64,000 nt of DNA from Streptomyces pactum. GTDB lineage: Bacteria; Actinomycetota; Actinomycetes; Streptomycetales; Streptomycetaceae. The notes beneath the pieces are model-generated. The model was given only the letters and a program-made list of their open reading frames with translations, did no database searches and was not told the origin of the DNA. The position numbers were made by a program, and so were the translations under genes. Location of the stretch: positions 4,278,001 through 4,342,000 of the forward strand of contig NZ_JACYXC010000001.1 in assembly GCF_016031615.1 (NCBI RefSeq). Direction: 5' to 3'. Shown one piece after another: positions 47,647-57,632 of this stretch (the stretch's first letter is position 1; each line of letters begins with the position of its first letter).

Positions 47647-49556
47647 CCGGCCGGGCCCGTCCGCCACGCCCGGAATCCGCCGCACCGGCGGCCGTGCCGA
47701 AGGCCGGCGCCCCGGCGGCCGCACCGGCCACCCCCGCCACGTCCACCGCGCCCGGGCACGGGCCGGCCGCGTCCGTCGCACCGCTGCGCATCGGCAACGC
47801 GTCCGGTTTCTACGGGGACCGCTTCGGTGCCTTCCGGGAGATGCTCACCGGCGGCCCGCTGGACGTGCTGACCGGCGACTACCTCGCCGAACTGACGATG
47901 CTGATCCTCGGGCGCGACCTGCTGAAGGGCTCCTCCGCCGCCTCCCCGGCCGCCGCCGGCTCCTCCGCCCCGTCCGCCTCCGTCCCCGCCGGCGCCGCCG
48001 GCCGGCCCGCCCCGGTGCGGGGCTGCGCCAGGACCTTCCTGCGCCAGCTGGAGGAGAGCCTGGGCATCGCCGTGGAGCGCGGCGTGCGGATCGTCAGCAA
48101 CGCGGGCGGGCTCAATCCGGCCGGGCTGGCCGCCGCCGTGCGGGAGCTGGCCGGCCGGCTCGGGCTGACGGTGCGGGTGGCCCACGTCGAGGGCGACGAC
48201 CTGCGGGACCGGGCGGAACGCGCCGGCTGGGGCCCGGGGGTGCTCACCGCCAACGCCTACCTCGGCGGTGCCGGGATCGCCGCCTGTCTGCGGGCGGGCG
48301 CCGATGTGGTGGTCACCGGCCGGGTGGCCGACGCGGCCCTGGTCACCGGACCGGCCATGGCGCACTTCGGCTGGGCGCCCGACGACCGGGACGCGCTGGC
48401 CGGGTCGGTGGTCGCGGGGCACGTGCTGGAGTGCGGGGCGCAGGCCACCGGCGGCAACTACGCCTTCTTCCGGGAGCACGACGTGCGCCACCCCGGCTTC
48501 CCGCTCGCCGAACTCCACGCCGACGGTTCCTCGGTGATCACCAAGCACCCCGGTACCGGGGGCGCGGTCACCGTCGGCACGGTCACCGCGCAGCTCCTCT
48601 ACGAGACCGCCGGCGCCCGCTACCCGGGGCCGGACGTCACCGCCCGGCTGGACACCGTACGCCTGACCCAGCAGGGCCCGGACCGGGTGCGGATCGCCCC
48701 GGTGCGCGGGGAGGCGCCGCCGGCCACGCTCAAGGCGGGGCTGACCCGGATCGGCGGCTGGCGGAACGAGGTCGTCTTCGTGCTGACCGGGCTGGACATC
48801 GAGGCGAAGGCGGCCCTGGCCCGCGAGCAGATGGAACGGGCGCTGTCCGGTCCGGCCCGGCCGGCCGAGGTGCGCTGGACGCTGGCCCGCACCGACACCC
48901 CGGACGCGGCCGTGCAGGAGGAGGCGAGCGCGCTGCTGCGGCTGGTGGTGCGCGACACGGACCCGGCGAAGGTCGGCCGGACGGTGAGCGGCGCCGCCGT
49001 GGAACTCGCCCTCGCCGGCTACCCCGGGTTCCACCTCACCGCCCCGCCCGGGGACGGCTCGCCGTACGGGGTGTTCGAGGCGGTGCCGGTGGCGGCGGAC
49101 GAGGTGCCGCACACGGCGGTGCTGCCCGACGGCACCCGGGTCGCCGTGCCGCCGGCACCCGCCGCGTCCGGGCCCGCCCCGCCGGTGCCGCCGCCCCCGC
49201 TGCCCGCACCGCTGCCGCCCGGCCGCACCCGGCGGGCCCCGCTGGGCCTGGTCGCCGGTGCCCGCAGCGGCGACAAGGGCGGCTCGGCGAACATCGGGGT
49301 GTGGGCGCGCACCGAGGACGGCTGGCGGTGGCTCGCCCACACCCTCACCACGGACCTGCTCCGCGAACTGCTGCCGGAGACCGCCGCGCTGCCGGTGGAG
49401 CGCCACCTGCTGCCCCACCTCCGGGCGCTCAACTTCACCGTGCACGGCCTGCTGGGCGCCGGCGCCGCCGCCCGGGCGCGGTTCGACCCGCAGGCCAAGG
49501 CGGTCGGGGAATGGCTCCGCGCCCGCCGGCTGGACATCCCCGAGGTGCTGCTGTGA
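47643..49556 (+). CDS. AtuA-like acyclic terpene utilization protein (DUF1446)
   Basis: 637 residues. After a Pro/Ala-rich start, LRIGNASGFYGDRFGAFREML begins the AtuA/DUF1446 domain, with LTGDYLAELTM, SNAGGLNP, GGAGIAACLRAGADVVVTGRVADAALV and GHVLECGAQATGGNYAF. The C-terminal AtuA-like domain LGLVAGARSGDKGGSANIGVWA follows at about residue 540. AtuA proteins accompany geranyl-CoA or methylcrotonyl-CoA-type carboxylases; their reaction is unsettled. Two Ala/Pro inserts (near residues 105-125 and 510-535) are extra. It starts inside the previous stop. Confidence 0.9.
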   Translation: MTGRARPPRPESAAPAAVPKAGAPAAAPATPATSTAPGHGPAASVAPLRIGNASGFYGDRFGAFREMLTGGPLDVLTGDYLAELTMLILGRDLLKGSSAASPAAAGSSAPSASVPAGAAGRPAPVRGCARTFLRQLEESLGIAVERGVRIVSNAGGLNPAGLAAAVRELAGRLGLTVRVAHVEGDDLRDRAERAGWGPGVLTANAYLGGAGIAACLRAGADVVVTGRVADAALVTGPAMAHFGWAPDDRDALAGSVVAGHVLECGAQATGGNYAFFREHDVRHPGFPLAELHADGSSVITKHPGTGGAVTVGTVTAQLLYETAGARYPGPDVTARLDTVRLTQQGPDRVRIAPVRGEAPPATLKAGLTRIGGWRNEVVFVLTGLDIEAKAALAREQMERALSGPARPAEVRWTLARTDTPDAAVQEEASALLRLVVRDTDPAKVGRTVSGAAVELALAGYPGFHLTAPPGDGSPYGVFEAVPVAADEVPHTAVLPDGTRVAVPPAPAASGPAPPVPPPPLPAPLPPGRTRRAPLGLVAGARSGDKGGSANIGVWARTEDGWRWLAHTLTTDLLRELLPETAALPVERHLLPHLRALNFTVHGLLGAGAAARARFDPQAKAVGEWLRARRLDIPEVLL

Positions 49557-49784
49557 CCCCGCACGGCGGGCGGACGGGCGGCGACCCCCGGGACCGCGCC
49601 CCCGTACCGGACCGGGACGCGGCCCCGGGACCGCCCGCCCGCCGGCGGCGTACGGCAGCCGCGCCGCACCGGGCCGGCTGCATCCCCGCCCGCCGGAGCG
49701 GGACGGACGGCAGCGCCCACCGGGCCCGGGCGGCGGCGCACACCCCCGTACATCCACCGGCGGCGATCCGAACAGGGAGCAGCG

Positions 49785-51494
49785 ATGACCGTCCTCACCT
49801 CGGCGCTCGACCCGTCGGCCGCGGAGTACGCCGCGAACCGTGCCGCGATGCTCGCCCGGCTCGCCGAGGTGGAGGCCGCGCACGCCCAGGCGCTGGCCGG
49901 CGGCGGTGAGAAGTACCTCGCCCGGCACCGGCGGCGCGGCAAGCTCCCGGCCCGGGACCGCATCGAGCTGCTGCTCGACCCCGACACCCCGTTCCTGGAG
50001 CTGTCCCCGCTGGCGGCCTGGGGCACCGACCACCCGGTGGGCGCCTCGCTGGTCACCGGGATCGGTGTGGTGGAGGGCGTGGAGTGCGTCATCACCGCCA
50101 ACGACCCGACGGTACGCGGCGGGGCCAGCAACCCCTGGACGCTGCGGAAGTCACTGCGGGCCGACGAGATCGCCCGCGCCAACCGGCTGCCCCTGATCAG
50201 CCTGGTGGAGTCCGGGGGCGCCGACCTGACCGGCCAGAAGGACATCTTCATCCCCGGCGGGGCGCTCTTCCGGGACCTCACCCGGCTCTCCGCCGCCGGC
50301 ATCCCCACCATCGCCGTGGTCTTCGGCAACTCCACCGCCGGCGGCGCGTACGTGCCCGGCATGTCCGATCACGTGATCATGGTGAAGGAGCGGTCCAAGG
50401 TGTTCCTCGGCGGGCCGCCGCTGGTGAAGATGGCGACCGGCGAGGAGAGCGACGACGAGTCGCTGGGCGGTGCCGAGATGCACGCCCGCACCTCCGGGCT
50501 CGCGGACCACTTCGCGCTCGACGAACCGGACGCGCTGCGGCTGTGCCGCCGGGTGGTCGCCCGGCTCAACTGGCGCAAGGCGCACCCCGATCCGGCACCC
50601 CCGCCCGGGCCCACCGCGGCCCCCGCCGGCACCGGTCCGGCCGGGGCCGCCGGTCCCGCGAGTCCCGCCGGCCCCGCGGCCCCCGCCGGCACCGGTCCCG
50701 CCGGGGCGTGGCCGGAGCCGCCGAAGTACGACCCGGAGGAACTCCTGGGCATCGTCCCCGGCGATCTGAAGGTGCCGTTCGACCCGCGTGAGGTGATCGC
50801 CCGGATCGTGGACGCCTCGGACTTCGACGAGTTCAAGCCGCTCTACGGGCCGAGCCTGGTCACCGGCTGGGCGCGGCTGCACGGCTACCCGATCGGCATC
50901 CTCGCCAACGCCCGAGGGGTGCTGTTCAGCGCCGAGTCCCAGAAGGCGGCGCAGTTCATCCAGCTCGCCAACCAGCGGGATATCCCGCTGGTCTTCCTCC
51001 ACAACACCACCGGCTACATGGTGGGCCGCGAGTACGAGCAGGGCGGCATCATCAAGCACGGCGCGATGATGATCAACGCGGTCGCCAACTCCCGGGTGCC
51101 GCACCTGTCGGTGCTGATGGGCGCCTCGTACGGAGCCGGGCACTACGGCATGTGCGGTCGCGCCTACGACCCCCGGTTCCTGTTCACCTGGCCCAGCGCC
51201 AAATCCGCCGTGATGGGGCCGCAGCAGCTCGCCGGGGTGCTGTCGATGGTCGCCCGGGCCTCCGCCGCCGCCAAGGGACAGCCCTACGACGAGGAGGCGG
51301 ACGCCGCGCTGCGCGCCATGGTGGAGCAGCGGATCGAGGCCGAGTCGCTGCCGATGTTCCTGTCCGGGCGGCTGTACGACGACGGGGTCATCGACCCCCG
51401 GGACACCCGCACCGTCCTGGGGCTGTGCCTCTCCGCCGTCCACACCGCGCCGGTGGAGGGGGCCCGTGGTGGCTTCGGTGTCTTCCGGATGTGA
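49785..51494 (+). CDS. Acyl-CoA carboxylase beta subunit, methylcrotonyl/geranyl-CoA type
   Basis: 569-residue carboxyltransferase. The N-terminal half has RGGASNPWTLRKSLRADEIAR and LVESGGADLTGQ, and the oxyanion loop is FGNSTAGGAYVPGMSDHVIMV. The segment KVFLGGPPLVKMATGEE, with SDHF-like ADHFALDE after it, is of the methylcrotonyl/geranyl-CoA kind, not the propionyl-CoA kind. The C-terminal half has NTTGYMVGREYEQGGIIKHGAMMI. A Pro/Ala linker of 40 residues lies between the two crotonase folds. ATG 49785 has AGGGAG. It partners the biotin subunit downstream. Confidence 0.95.
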   Translation: MTVLTSALDPSAAEYAANRAAMLARLAEVEAAHAQALAGGGEKYLARHRRRGKLPARDRIELLLDPDTPFLELSPLAAWGTDHPVGASLVTGIGVVEGVECVITANDPTVRGGASNPWTLRKSLRADEIARANRLPLISLVESGGADLTGQKDIFIPGGALFRDLTRLSAAGIPTIAVVFGNSTAGGAYVPGMSDHVIMVKERSKVFLGGPPLVKMATGEESDDESLGGAEMHARTSGLADHFALDEPDALRLCRRVVARLNWRKAHPDPAPPPGPTAAPAGTGPAGAAGPASPAGPAAPAGTGPAGAWPEPPKYDPEELLGIVPGDLKVPFDPREVIARIVDASDFDEFKPLYGPSLVTGWARLHGYPIGILANARGVLFSAESQKAAQFIQLANQRDIPLVFLHNTTGYMVGREYEQGGIIKHGAMMINAVANSRVPHLSVLMGASYGAGHYGMCGRAYDPRFLFTWPSAKSAVMGPQQLAGVLSMVARASAAAKGQPYDEEADAALRAMVEQRIEAESLPMFLSGRLYDDGVIDPRDTRTVLGLCLSAVHTAPVEGARGGFGVFRM

Positions 51495-51709
51495 CCGGCG
51501 CGCGGCGCCCGGCCGGCCCCGCGCCCTCGCGCCGTCCCGGGCCCGTGCCCTCCCTCCGCCCTGGCCCCGTGCCCGCCCCCGTGCCCGGTTCCGCCGCCGG
51601 TTCCCGTCCCGCACCCTGCCCCCCGTACGCGTCCGCCCGCCGCCCTGCCGGTTCCCGCTCCGCTCCGGTACGCGTCCGCCCGCCCTTCCCCGTGGCTGTG
51701 AGGTTGTCC

Positions 51710-53857
51710 GTGGTTGACCCCATCCAGACGGTGCTCGTCGCCAACCGGGGCGAGATCGCCCGCCGGATCTTCCGTACCTGCCGCGAGCTGGGCCTGGCGA
51801 CCGTCGCGGTGTACTCCGACGTGGACGCCACGGCACCGCACGTCCGGGAGGCGGACGCGGCGGTGCGGCTGCCGGGCAGCGCACCGGCCGACACCTATCT
51901 CCGCGGCGACCGGCTGGTGCGGGCGGCGCTGGCGGCCGGCGCGGACGCCGTGCACCCCGGCTACGGATTCCTCTCCGAGGACGCCGGGTTCGCCCGCGCG
52001 GTGCTCGGCGCCGGACTGCGGTGGATCGGGCCGCCGCCGGAGACCGTCGAGGCGATGGCGTCCAAGACCCGGGCCAAGACGCTGATGGCGGCGGCAGGGG
52101 TGCCGCTGCCGCCCCTGCTCGACCCGGCCGGGATCACCGGCGCGGACGTGCCGGTGCTGGTGAAGGCCGCCGCGGGCGGCGGCGGGCGGGGAATGCGGGT
52201 GGTCCGCGAGGTGGCCGCCCTGCCCGCCGCGCTGGCGGCGGCCCGCGCGGAGGCGGCGGCCGCCTTCGGCGACGGCGAGGTGTTCGTCGAGCCGTACATC
52301 GAGCAGGGCCGCCATGTGGAGGTGCAGCTCCTCGGCGACGACCACGGCACGGTCTGGACCCTGGGCACCCGGGACTGTTCACTCCAGCGCCGCCACCAGA
52401 AGGTCGTCGAGGAGGCGCCCGCACCGGCCCTGGACGCCGGGCTCCGCGGCACGCTGCGGGAGGCGGCCGCCGCGGCGGCGCGCGCGGTCGGCTACCGGGG
52501 CGCGGGCACGGTGGAGTTCCTGGTCGCCGGGGACCGGGCGTACTTCCTGGAGATGAACACCCGCCTCCAGGTGGAACACCCGGTCACCGAGGCGGTGTAC
52601 GGGCTGGACCTGGTCGCCTGGCAGATCCGGATCGCCGAGGGGCACCCGCTGCCGGCCGGCGGACCGCCGGAGCCCGCCGGGCACGCGGTGGAGGCCCGGC
52701 TGTACGCGGAGGACCCGGCGGCCGGGTGGCGGCCGGGGACCGGGGTGCTGCACCGGCTGGACATCCCCGCCCCGGCCGGCCGGACGGGCCCCACCGGGGT
52801 GCGGGTGGACGCCGGCTACGGGGACGGCGACACGATCGGACCGCACTACGACCCGATGCTGGCGAAGGTGATCGCCTGGGCCCCCACCCGCGCCGAGGCG
52901 GTACGGCTCCTCGCCCGCACCCTGGAACGGGCCCGGGTGCACGGCCCGGCCACCAACCGCGACCTGCTGGTCCGCGCGCTGCGCCACCCGGACTTCCTGG
53001 CCGCCCGGCTGGACACCGGCTTCCTCACCCGGCACCACGCCGCACTGACCGGCACCGACGACGGCCCCGCCGCCGGCCGTCCCGCCACCGGCCGTCCCGC
53101 CGCCGGGGGAGCGCGTCCCGCCGCCGTGGGCACCGGCACCGCCGGGGGAACGCCTGCCGCCGGCCGTGCCGACGGCCCGGACGGTTCCGGCCCCCCGGAC
53201 CGCCCGCCCGGCGCCGCGCTCGCCGCGCTCGCCGCCGCGCTGGCGGACGCAGCGGCCAACACCGGGGCGGGCGGCACCCCGGCCCGGATCGGCGGCTGGC
53301 GCAACGTGCCCTCCCGGCCCCAGACCAAGCCGTACCGGCTGGAGCCGGACGGGCCGGTGTGCGAGGCGCGGTACCGGCCCGGCCGCCGGGGCGTGGAACC
53401 GGTGGACGCACCGGGCGTACGGGTCGTCGGGGCCGCCCCGGACCGGGTCCGGCTGGAGGTGGCCGGGGTGGTCCGTGGCTACCGGGTCGGCCGGTACGGC
53501 GACCAGGTGTACGTCGACGGGCCGGACGGCGCGTACCGGTTCACCGCCCTGCCGCGCCTCCCCGAACGGGAACCGGCCACCACTCCCGGCTCGCTGCTCG
53601 CCCCGATGCCCGGCACCGTGGTGCGGATCGCCGACGGCCTCGCCGAGGGTGACCGGGTGGAGCGGGGCCGGCCGCTGCTGTGGCTGGAGGCGATGAAGAT
53701 GGAGCACCAGGTCACCGCCCCCGCCTCCGGCACCCTCACCGCCCTGTACGTGGCGCCCGGCCGGCAGGTCGAGGTGGGCACTCCGCTGGCGGTGGTGGAC
53801 CCGGGCCCCGACCCGGACCCCGCCCGGGCGCCCGCCGACCCCGACCCCGACCCGTAG
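51710..53857 (+). CDS. Acyl-CoA carboxylase alpha subunit (biotin carboxylase + biotin carrier)
   Basis: 715 residues: biotin carboxylase domain 1-450 (VLVANRGEIARRIFRTCRELG, ATP-grasp KAAAGGGGRGMR, EMNTRLQVEHPVTE), a linker with a Pro/Gly/Ala insert, a central coupling domain, and a C-terminal biotinyl domain with EAMKM, Lys663 being biotinylated. It forms the holoenzyme with the preceding beta subunit and makes a carboxylated enoyl-CoA. GTG 51710 follows GAGG six bases away; starts at 51692, 51698 and 51704 are in frame but less well placed. Confidence 0.95.
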   Translation: MVDPIQTVLVANRGEIARRIFRTCRELGLATVAVYSDVDATAPHVREADAAVRLPGSAPADTYLRGDRLVRAALAAGADAVHPGYGFLSEDAGFARAVLGAGLRWIGPPPETVEAMASKTRAKTLMAAAGVPLPPLLDPAGITGADVPVLVKAAAGGGGRGMRVVREVAALPAALAAARAEAAAAFGDGEVFVEPYIEQGRHVEVQLLGDDHGTVWTLGTRDCSLQRRHQKVVEEAPAPALDAGLRGTLREAAAAAARAVGYRGAGTVEFLVAGDRAYFLEMNTRLQVEHPVTEAVYGLDLVAWQIRIAEGHPLPAGGPPEPAGHAVEARLYAEDPAAGWRPGTGVLHRLDIPAPAGRTGPTGVRVDAGYGDGDTIGPHYDPMLAKVIAWAPTRAEAVRLLARTLERARVHGPATNRDLLVRALRHPDFLAARLDTGFLTRHHAALTGTDDGPAAGRPATGRPAAGGARPAAVGTGTAGGTPAAGRADGPDGSGPPDRPPGAALAALAAALADAAANTGAGGTPARIGGWRNVPSRPQTKPYRLEPDGPVCEARYRPGRRGVEPVDAPGVRVVGAAPDRVRLEVAGVVRGYRVGRYGDQVYVDGPDGAYRFTALPRLPEREPATTPGSLLAPMPGTVVRIADGLAEGDRVERGRPLLWLEAMKMEHQVTAPASGTLTALYVAPGRQVEVGTPLAVVDPGPDPDPARAPADPDPDP

Positions 53858-54224
53858 CCCAACGGCCCCGGTGACCGGCCCCGGCAACGGCTCCGAGCCC
53901 GGCGCCGCCGGCCCCGACCCACGACCCCCGATCCGTGGCCCCCGGCAACGGCCCCCGGCCCCCGCCGGCCCCGATCCGTGGCCCCCGACAACGGCTCCGG
54001 ACCCGCCGGCCCCGACCCGTGACCCCCGCAATCGTCCCTGAGCCCGGCACCCGGGCCTCGGCCTCCGGACGCCGCCCGCGACCGCCTGCGACCTCCCGAG
54101 ACCTCCCACGACCGGCCCGCTCACCGGCCCGGCCCCCGGCGGGAGCCACCGCGGTCCCCCGCCGCCCCCTGTTCCCGCACCACTTCGACCACCCGCTGAC
54201 CAGCCGTGAGACGGAGGAGTCCGG
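53858..54224. repeat. Spacer with about 43-bp imperfect tandem repeat
   Basis: CCGATCCGTGGCCCCCG recurs at 43-bp spacing (53928 and 53971) with degenerate copies on each side across 53900-54040. The final 20 bp carry GGAGGAG for the acyl-CoA dehydrogenase. No gene otherwise. Confidence 0.5.
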
Positions 54225-55391
54225 ATGACCGTGACCAGTACCTGGGAAACCCCGGAACAGGCCGCGCTGCGAGCGGCGGTGGCCGCCCTGGGCGGCCGGT
54301 ACGGGCAGGAGTACTTCAACGGCGTGGTGCGGGACGGCGAACAGCCCGACCGGCTGTGGGCCGAGGCGGGCCGGCTCGGCTACCTCGGCGTCAACCTGCC
54401 CGAGCAGTACGGCGGTGGCGGCGCCGGCATCACGGAGCTGTCCATCGTCCTGGAGGAGCTGGGCGCGGCCGGCTGCCCGCTGCTGCTGATGGTGGTCTCG
54501 CCCGCCATCTGCGGCACGGTGATCGCCCGGTTCGGCACCGAGCAGCAGCGGCGCCGCTGGCTGCCCGGTCTCGCCGACGGCAGCGTCCGGATGGCGTTCG
54601 GGATCACCGAGCCGGACGCCGGTTCCAACGCGCACCGGATCACCACCACCGCCCGCCGGGACGGCGGGGACTGGGTGCTGACCGGCCGCAAGGTGTTCAT
54701 CTCCGGGGTGGACGTGGCCGACGCGACGCTGATCGTGGGCCGGACCGAGGACGCCTGCAGCGGCAGGCTCAGGCCGTGCCTGTTCATCGTCCCCCGGGAC
54801 GCGCCGGGCTTCTCCTTCCGGCCCATACCGATGGAGGTGTGGGCACCGGAGAAGCAGTTCGAACTGGTCCTGGACGAGGTGCGGCTGCCCGCCGACGCGC
54901 TGGTCGGGGAGGAGGACGCCGGACTGCTCCAACTGTTCGCCGGGCTCAACCCGGAGCGCATCATGACCGCCGCGTTCGCCATCGGGATGGGCCGGTGCGC
55001 GCTCGGCCGTGCCGTGGAGTACGCCCGTACCCGGCAGGTGTGGCGGGTGCCCATCGGCGCGCACCAGGCGGTGGCGCACCCGCTCGCCCAGGCGCACATC
55101 GAACTCGAACTGGCCCGCCTGATGATGCGCAAGGCGGCCCAGCTCTACGACGCGGGCGACGACATGGCGGCCGGCGAGGCGGCGAACATGGCCAAGTACG
55201 CGGCGGGGGAGGCGGCCGTGAAGGCGGTCGACCAGGCGGTGCACACCCTCGGCGGCAACGGCCTGACCACGGAGTACGGCCTGGCGTCGCTCATCACCGG
55301 GGTGCGGGTGGCGCGCATCGCCCCGGTCAGCCGGGAGATGATCCTCAACTTCGTCTCCCACACCACCCTCGGCCTCCCCAAGTCGTACTGA
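54225..55391 (+). CDS. Acyl-CoA dehydrogenase
   Basis: 388-residue FAD enzyme oxidising an acyl-CoA to the 2,3-enoyl-CoA. FAD/substrate motifs: MAFGITEPDAGSNAHRIT, TGRKVFISGVDVADATLIVGRT in outline, and HTLGGNGLTTEYGL. At the position of the usual C-terminal catalytic Glu the sequence reads RIAPVSREMI, so the base is not there. Instead Glu244 in LNPERIM lies where isovaleryl-CoA dehydrogenase has its base. This fits a branched-chain or terpenoid substrate. ATG 54225 has GGAGGAG. It follows the carboxylase pair and probably belongs to the same unit. Confidence 0.93.
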   Translation: MTVTSTWETPEQAALRAAVAALGGRYGQEYFNGVVRDGEQPDRLWAEAGRLGYLGVNLPEQYGGGGAGITELSIVLEELGAAGCPLLLMVVSPAICGTVIARFGTEQQRRRWLPGLADGSVRMAFGITEPDAGSNAHRITTTARRDGGDWVLTGRKVFISGVDVADATLIVGRTEDACSGRLRPCLFIVPRDAPGFSFRPIPMEVWAPEKQFELVLDEVRLPADALVGEEDAGLLQLFAGLNPERIMTAAFAIGMGRCALGRAVEYARTRQVWRVPIGAHQAVAHPLAQAHIELELARLMMRKAAQLYDAGDDMAAGEAANMAKYAAGEAAVKAVDQAVHTLGGNGLTTEYGLASLITGVRVARIAPVSREMILNFVSHTTLGLPKSY

Positions 55392-55541
55392 GCCGGGGCG
55401 GTGGTGCGCCGGAGCCGGCCCGCCTCCTGACGCCACGCCCCACGCAGCCACGCGCCCGGTCGTGCCGGCCGCGCGCCGCCCCCGCCGGCCGCGCGCTGCC
55501 CCGCTCGTCGCCGTCGCCCCGCTGATCGCCGGGGCCGGGGC

Positions 55542-56453
55542 TCACCCCGGGTGGCCGGCCCCGGGCGGCTCCGCCGAGGCGTCCAGCAGCAGGTCGCGCA
55601 GCGCGCCGGCGGCGTCCGTCGGTTCGGCGGCGGTGAGGACCACCTGGTCGGCGGTGGTGGAGGGGCCGGTGAGGGGGATGACGCGCAGGCCGGGCGGCCG
55701 GTGGTCGAGGGCGGACCCGACGGTGATGCCGATGCCGGTGCCCGCCGCCACATGGGCGGCGATGGCCTGCACACTGTCGGCGGTCCTGATGATGCGCAGG
55801 TCGGCCCCACCGATCCGGAAGGCGGCCAGCAGCCGGTCGCACAGGCCGCTGTTGATCTGGTGCGGCCAGGTGAGCAGTGCGGTGGTGGACAGTTCGGACG
55901 CGCTCAGCTCGGCGTGGCCGGCCAGCGGGTGGGTCGCGGGGACGAGTGCCATGAACCGCTCGGTGGACAGCACCCGGGCGCGGACCCCGGTGAGGCCGTC
56001 GGTCGCCCAGCCGATGCCCAGCCCGATCACCCCGGCCCGAAGGGCTTCGAGCTGTGCGGCGGTCGGCATCGGCTCCGGCACGATCGCCACGTCCGGGAAG
56101 CGGTCGCGGAGCGGCGGCAGGCAGCGCAGCAGCAACCGCTGGGCGGTGTACTCCGCGTGACCGACCACGAGGGTGGTGCGGGTCCGCTCCCCGGCGGCCA
56201 GCGCCCGCCCGCGCTGCTGGAAACGGCGCAGCTGGGCCAGCGCGGCATGGGCGTCGGGAAGCAGCTCGGCGCCGAGTTCGGTGAGGGACACCCGGCGGCT
56301 GGTGCGGTGGAACAGCCGCCCGCCCAGGGCGTTCTCCAGCCGCCGGACGGCGTCGCTGACGGTGGGCTGCCCGCGGTGCAGGCGTGCGGCGGCGCGACCG
56401 AAGTGGAGCTCCTCCGCGACCGCGACGAACGCCTCCAGTTCCATCCTGTCCAC
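55542..56453 (-). CDS. LysR-family transcriptional regulator
   Basis: 303 residues. N-terminal helix-turn-helix (MELEAFVAVAEELHFGRAAARLHRGQPTVSDAVRRLENALGG in outline), then a periplasmic-binding-like ligand domain with a long connecting helix. GTG 56453 is preceded by TAGCCT and six bases (leaderless); ATG 56444 is an alternative. It is divergent from a flavodoxin-like reductase gene with a clear dyad between them, so it probably regulates that gene. Confidence 0.93.
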   Translation of the reverse strand: MDRMELEAFVAVAEELHFGRAAARLHRGQPTVSDAVRRLENALGGRLFHRTSRRVSLTELGAELLPDAHAALAQLRRFQQRGRALAAGERTRTTLVVGHAEYTAQRLLLRCLPPLRDRFPDVAIVPEPMPTAAQLEALRAGVIGLGIGWATDGLTGVRARVLSTERFMALVPATHPLAGHAELSASELSTTALLTWPHQINSGLCDRLLAAFRIGGADLRIIRTADSVQAIAAHVAAGTGIGITVGSALDHRPPGLRVIPLTGPSTTADQVVLTAAEPTDAAGALRDLLLDASAEPPGAGHPG

Positions 56454-56467
56454 GGCGTCAGGCTAAC

Positions 56468-56492
56468 GCGATCGATCGGTGGCGCCGATCGC
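56468..56492. promoter_or_regulatory. LysR-type operator
   Basis: GCGATCG-N11-CGATCGC (56468-56474 and 56486-56492), with a nested CGATCGG-N5-CCGATCG. It is 15 bp from the LysR start and 105 bp from the reductase start. It fits a T-N11-A LysR box. Confidence 0.65.
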
Positions 56493-56597
56493 TGCGTGCC
56501 GGATTTCGGCGTTGATGCCCCGCCGTACGCGGGATGGGATGGCCTGAGAGCGGGAGGGGAGAGGGAACCCCCGCACGACCGGAAGAAGTGAGAGCGG

Positions 56598-57332
56598 ATG
56601 ACGACCCATGACACCGACCGCGCGGACGCCGTCCCGGCGGTCACGGTGAGCGTGGTGTACCACTCGGTGCACGGACACACCCAGGTGCTGGCCGAACACC
56701 TCGCCGACGGGGCCCGGCTGGTACCGGGCGCCCGGGTGCACCTCGTCGAGATCCGGCCCGAGGACGTGGTGGCCGGCCGCTGGCGCGACGCCGGGGTGAT
56801 GGCGCTGCTGGAGCGCTCCGACGCGATCGTCTTCGGCTGCCCCACCCTGATGGGCAGCGTGTCGGCGGTGTTCAAGGCGTTCATGGAGGCGGCGTTCACG
56901 CCGTTCACCATGCAGGCGTGGAAGGACAAACTGGCCGGCGGGTTCACCATGTCCGCCTCACAGAGCGGCGACAAGCTGCTGGTGCTGCAGGAACTGGCGG
57001 TGTTCGCGGCGCAGCTGGGCATGCAGTGGATCGGCGTGGGGGACATGCCCGGCAACAACTGGAGCGGTGGCACCCGCGACGATGTGAACCGGCTGGGCTC
57101 GTGGCTCGGGCTGATGAGCCAGAGCCATGCCGACCTGGGTCCCGAGCAGGCCGGTTCGCGCGGCGACCTGGTCACCGCGCGGCGGTACGGCGAGCGGATC
57201 GCCCGGCTGACCCAGCGCTGGGTGAACGCCGTGCCGTACGAGACCCCCCGGATGACCGAGCACGAGACCCGCGCCCTGTCCGCCGCCATCGCGGCGCCGG
57301 ACGCGGGACCGGCGGCGGTGACCGGCGCCTGA
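56598..57332 (+). CDS. Flavodoxin-fold NAD(P)H-dependent FMN reductase
   Basis: 244 residues. The FMN-phosphate loop is VYHSVHGHTQVLAEHL, followed by DAIVFGCPTLMGSVSAVFKAFMEA and MSASQSGDKLLVL, as in WrbA/NADPH-dependent FMN reductases. It probably reduces quinones or supplies reduced flavin. The divergent LysR gene suggests induction by a substrate or oxidant. ATG 56598 follows a GAGAG site. The C-terminal 25 residues are Ala/Pro-rich. Confidence 0.88.
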   Translation: MTTHDTDRADAVPAVTVSVVYHSVHGHTQVLAEHLADGARLVPGARVHLVEIRPEDVVAGRWRDAGVMALLERSDAIVFGCPTLMGSVSAVFKAFMEAAFTPFTMQAWKDKLAGGFTMSASQSGDKLLVLQELAVFAAQLGMQWIGVGDMPGNNWSGGTRDDVNRLGSWLGLMSQSHADLGPEQAGSRGDLVTARRYGERIARLTQRWVNAVPYETPRMTEHETRALSAAIAAPDAGPAAVTGA

Positions 57333-57632
57333 GCACGCGCCGGCCCCGATGCGCGACGGGCCGGGAGTCGGGGCCCCTGCCCGGCGGTCGGGCGGCGGGC
57401 GGGGCCGGTACGGGAAGGCCGCCCGGCCGGCCCTGGGCGCTCGGCACCGGCGGCTTCCCGGGCGGCTCCGCCACGCCGGAGGCGCGGAGGCGGCCCGGCG
57501 GGGACGGGAACGGACGACTGCGGGGGCGGGGCGGTCGCCGGGGGAGGTGGGGGAACCGCTTCGGCGCGAGGGGCGAAAGGCAGGTGAAAGCCCAAGTGTT
57601 CGAGCATCGTCCCCTGGACGAGAGGAGCCCCG

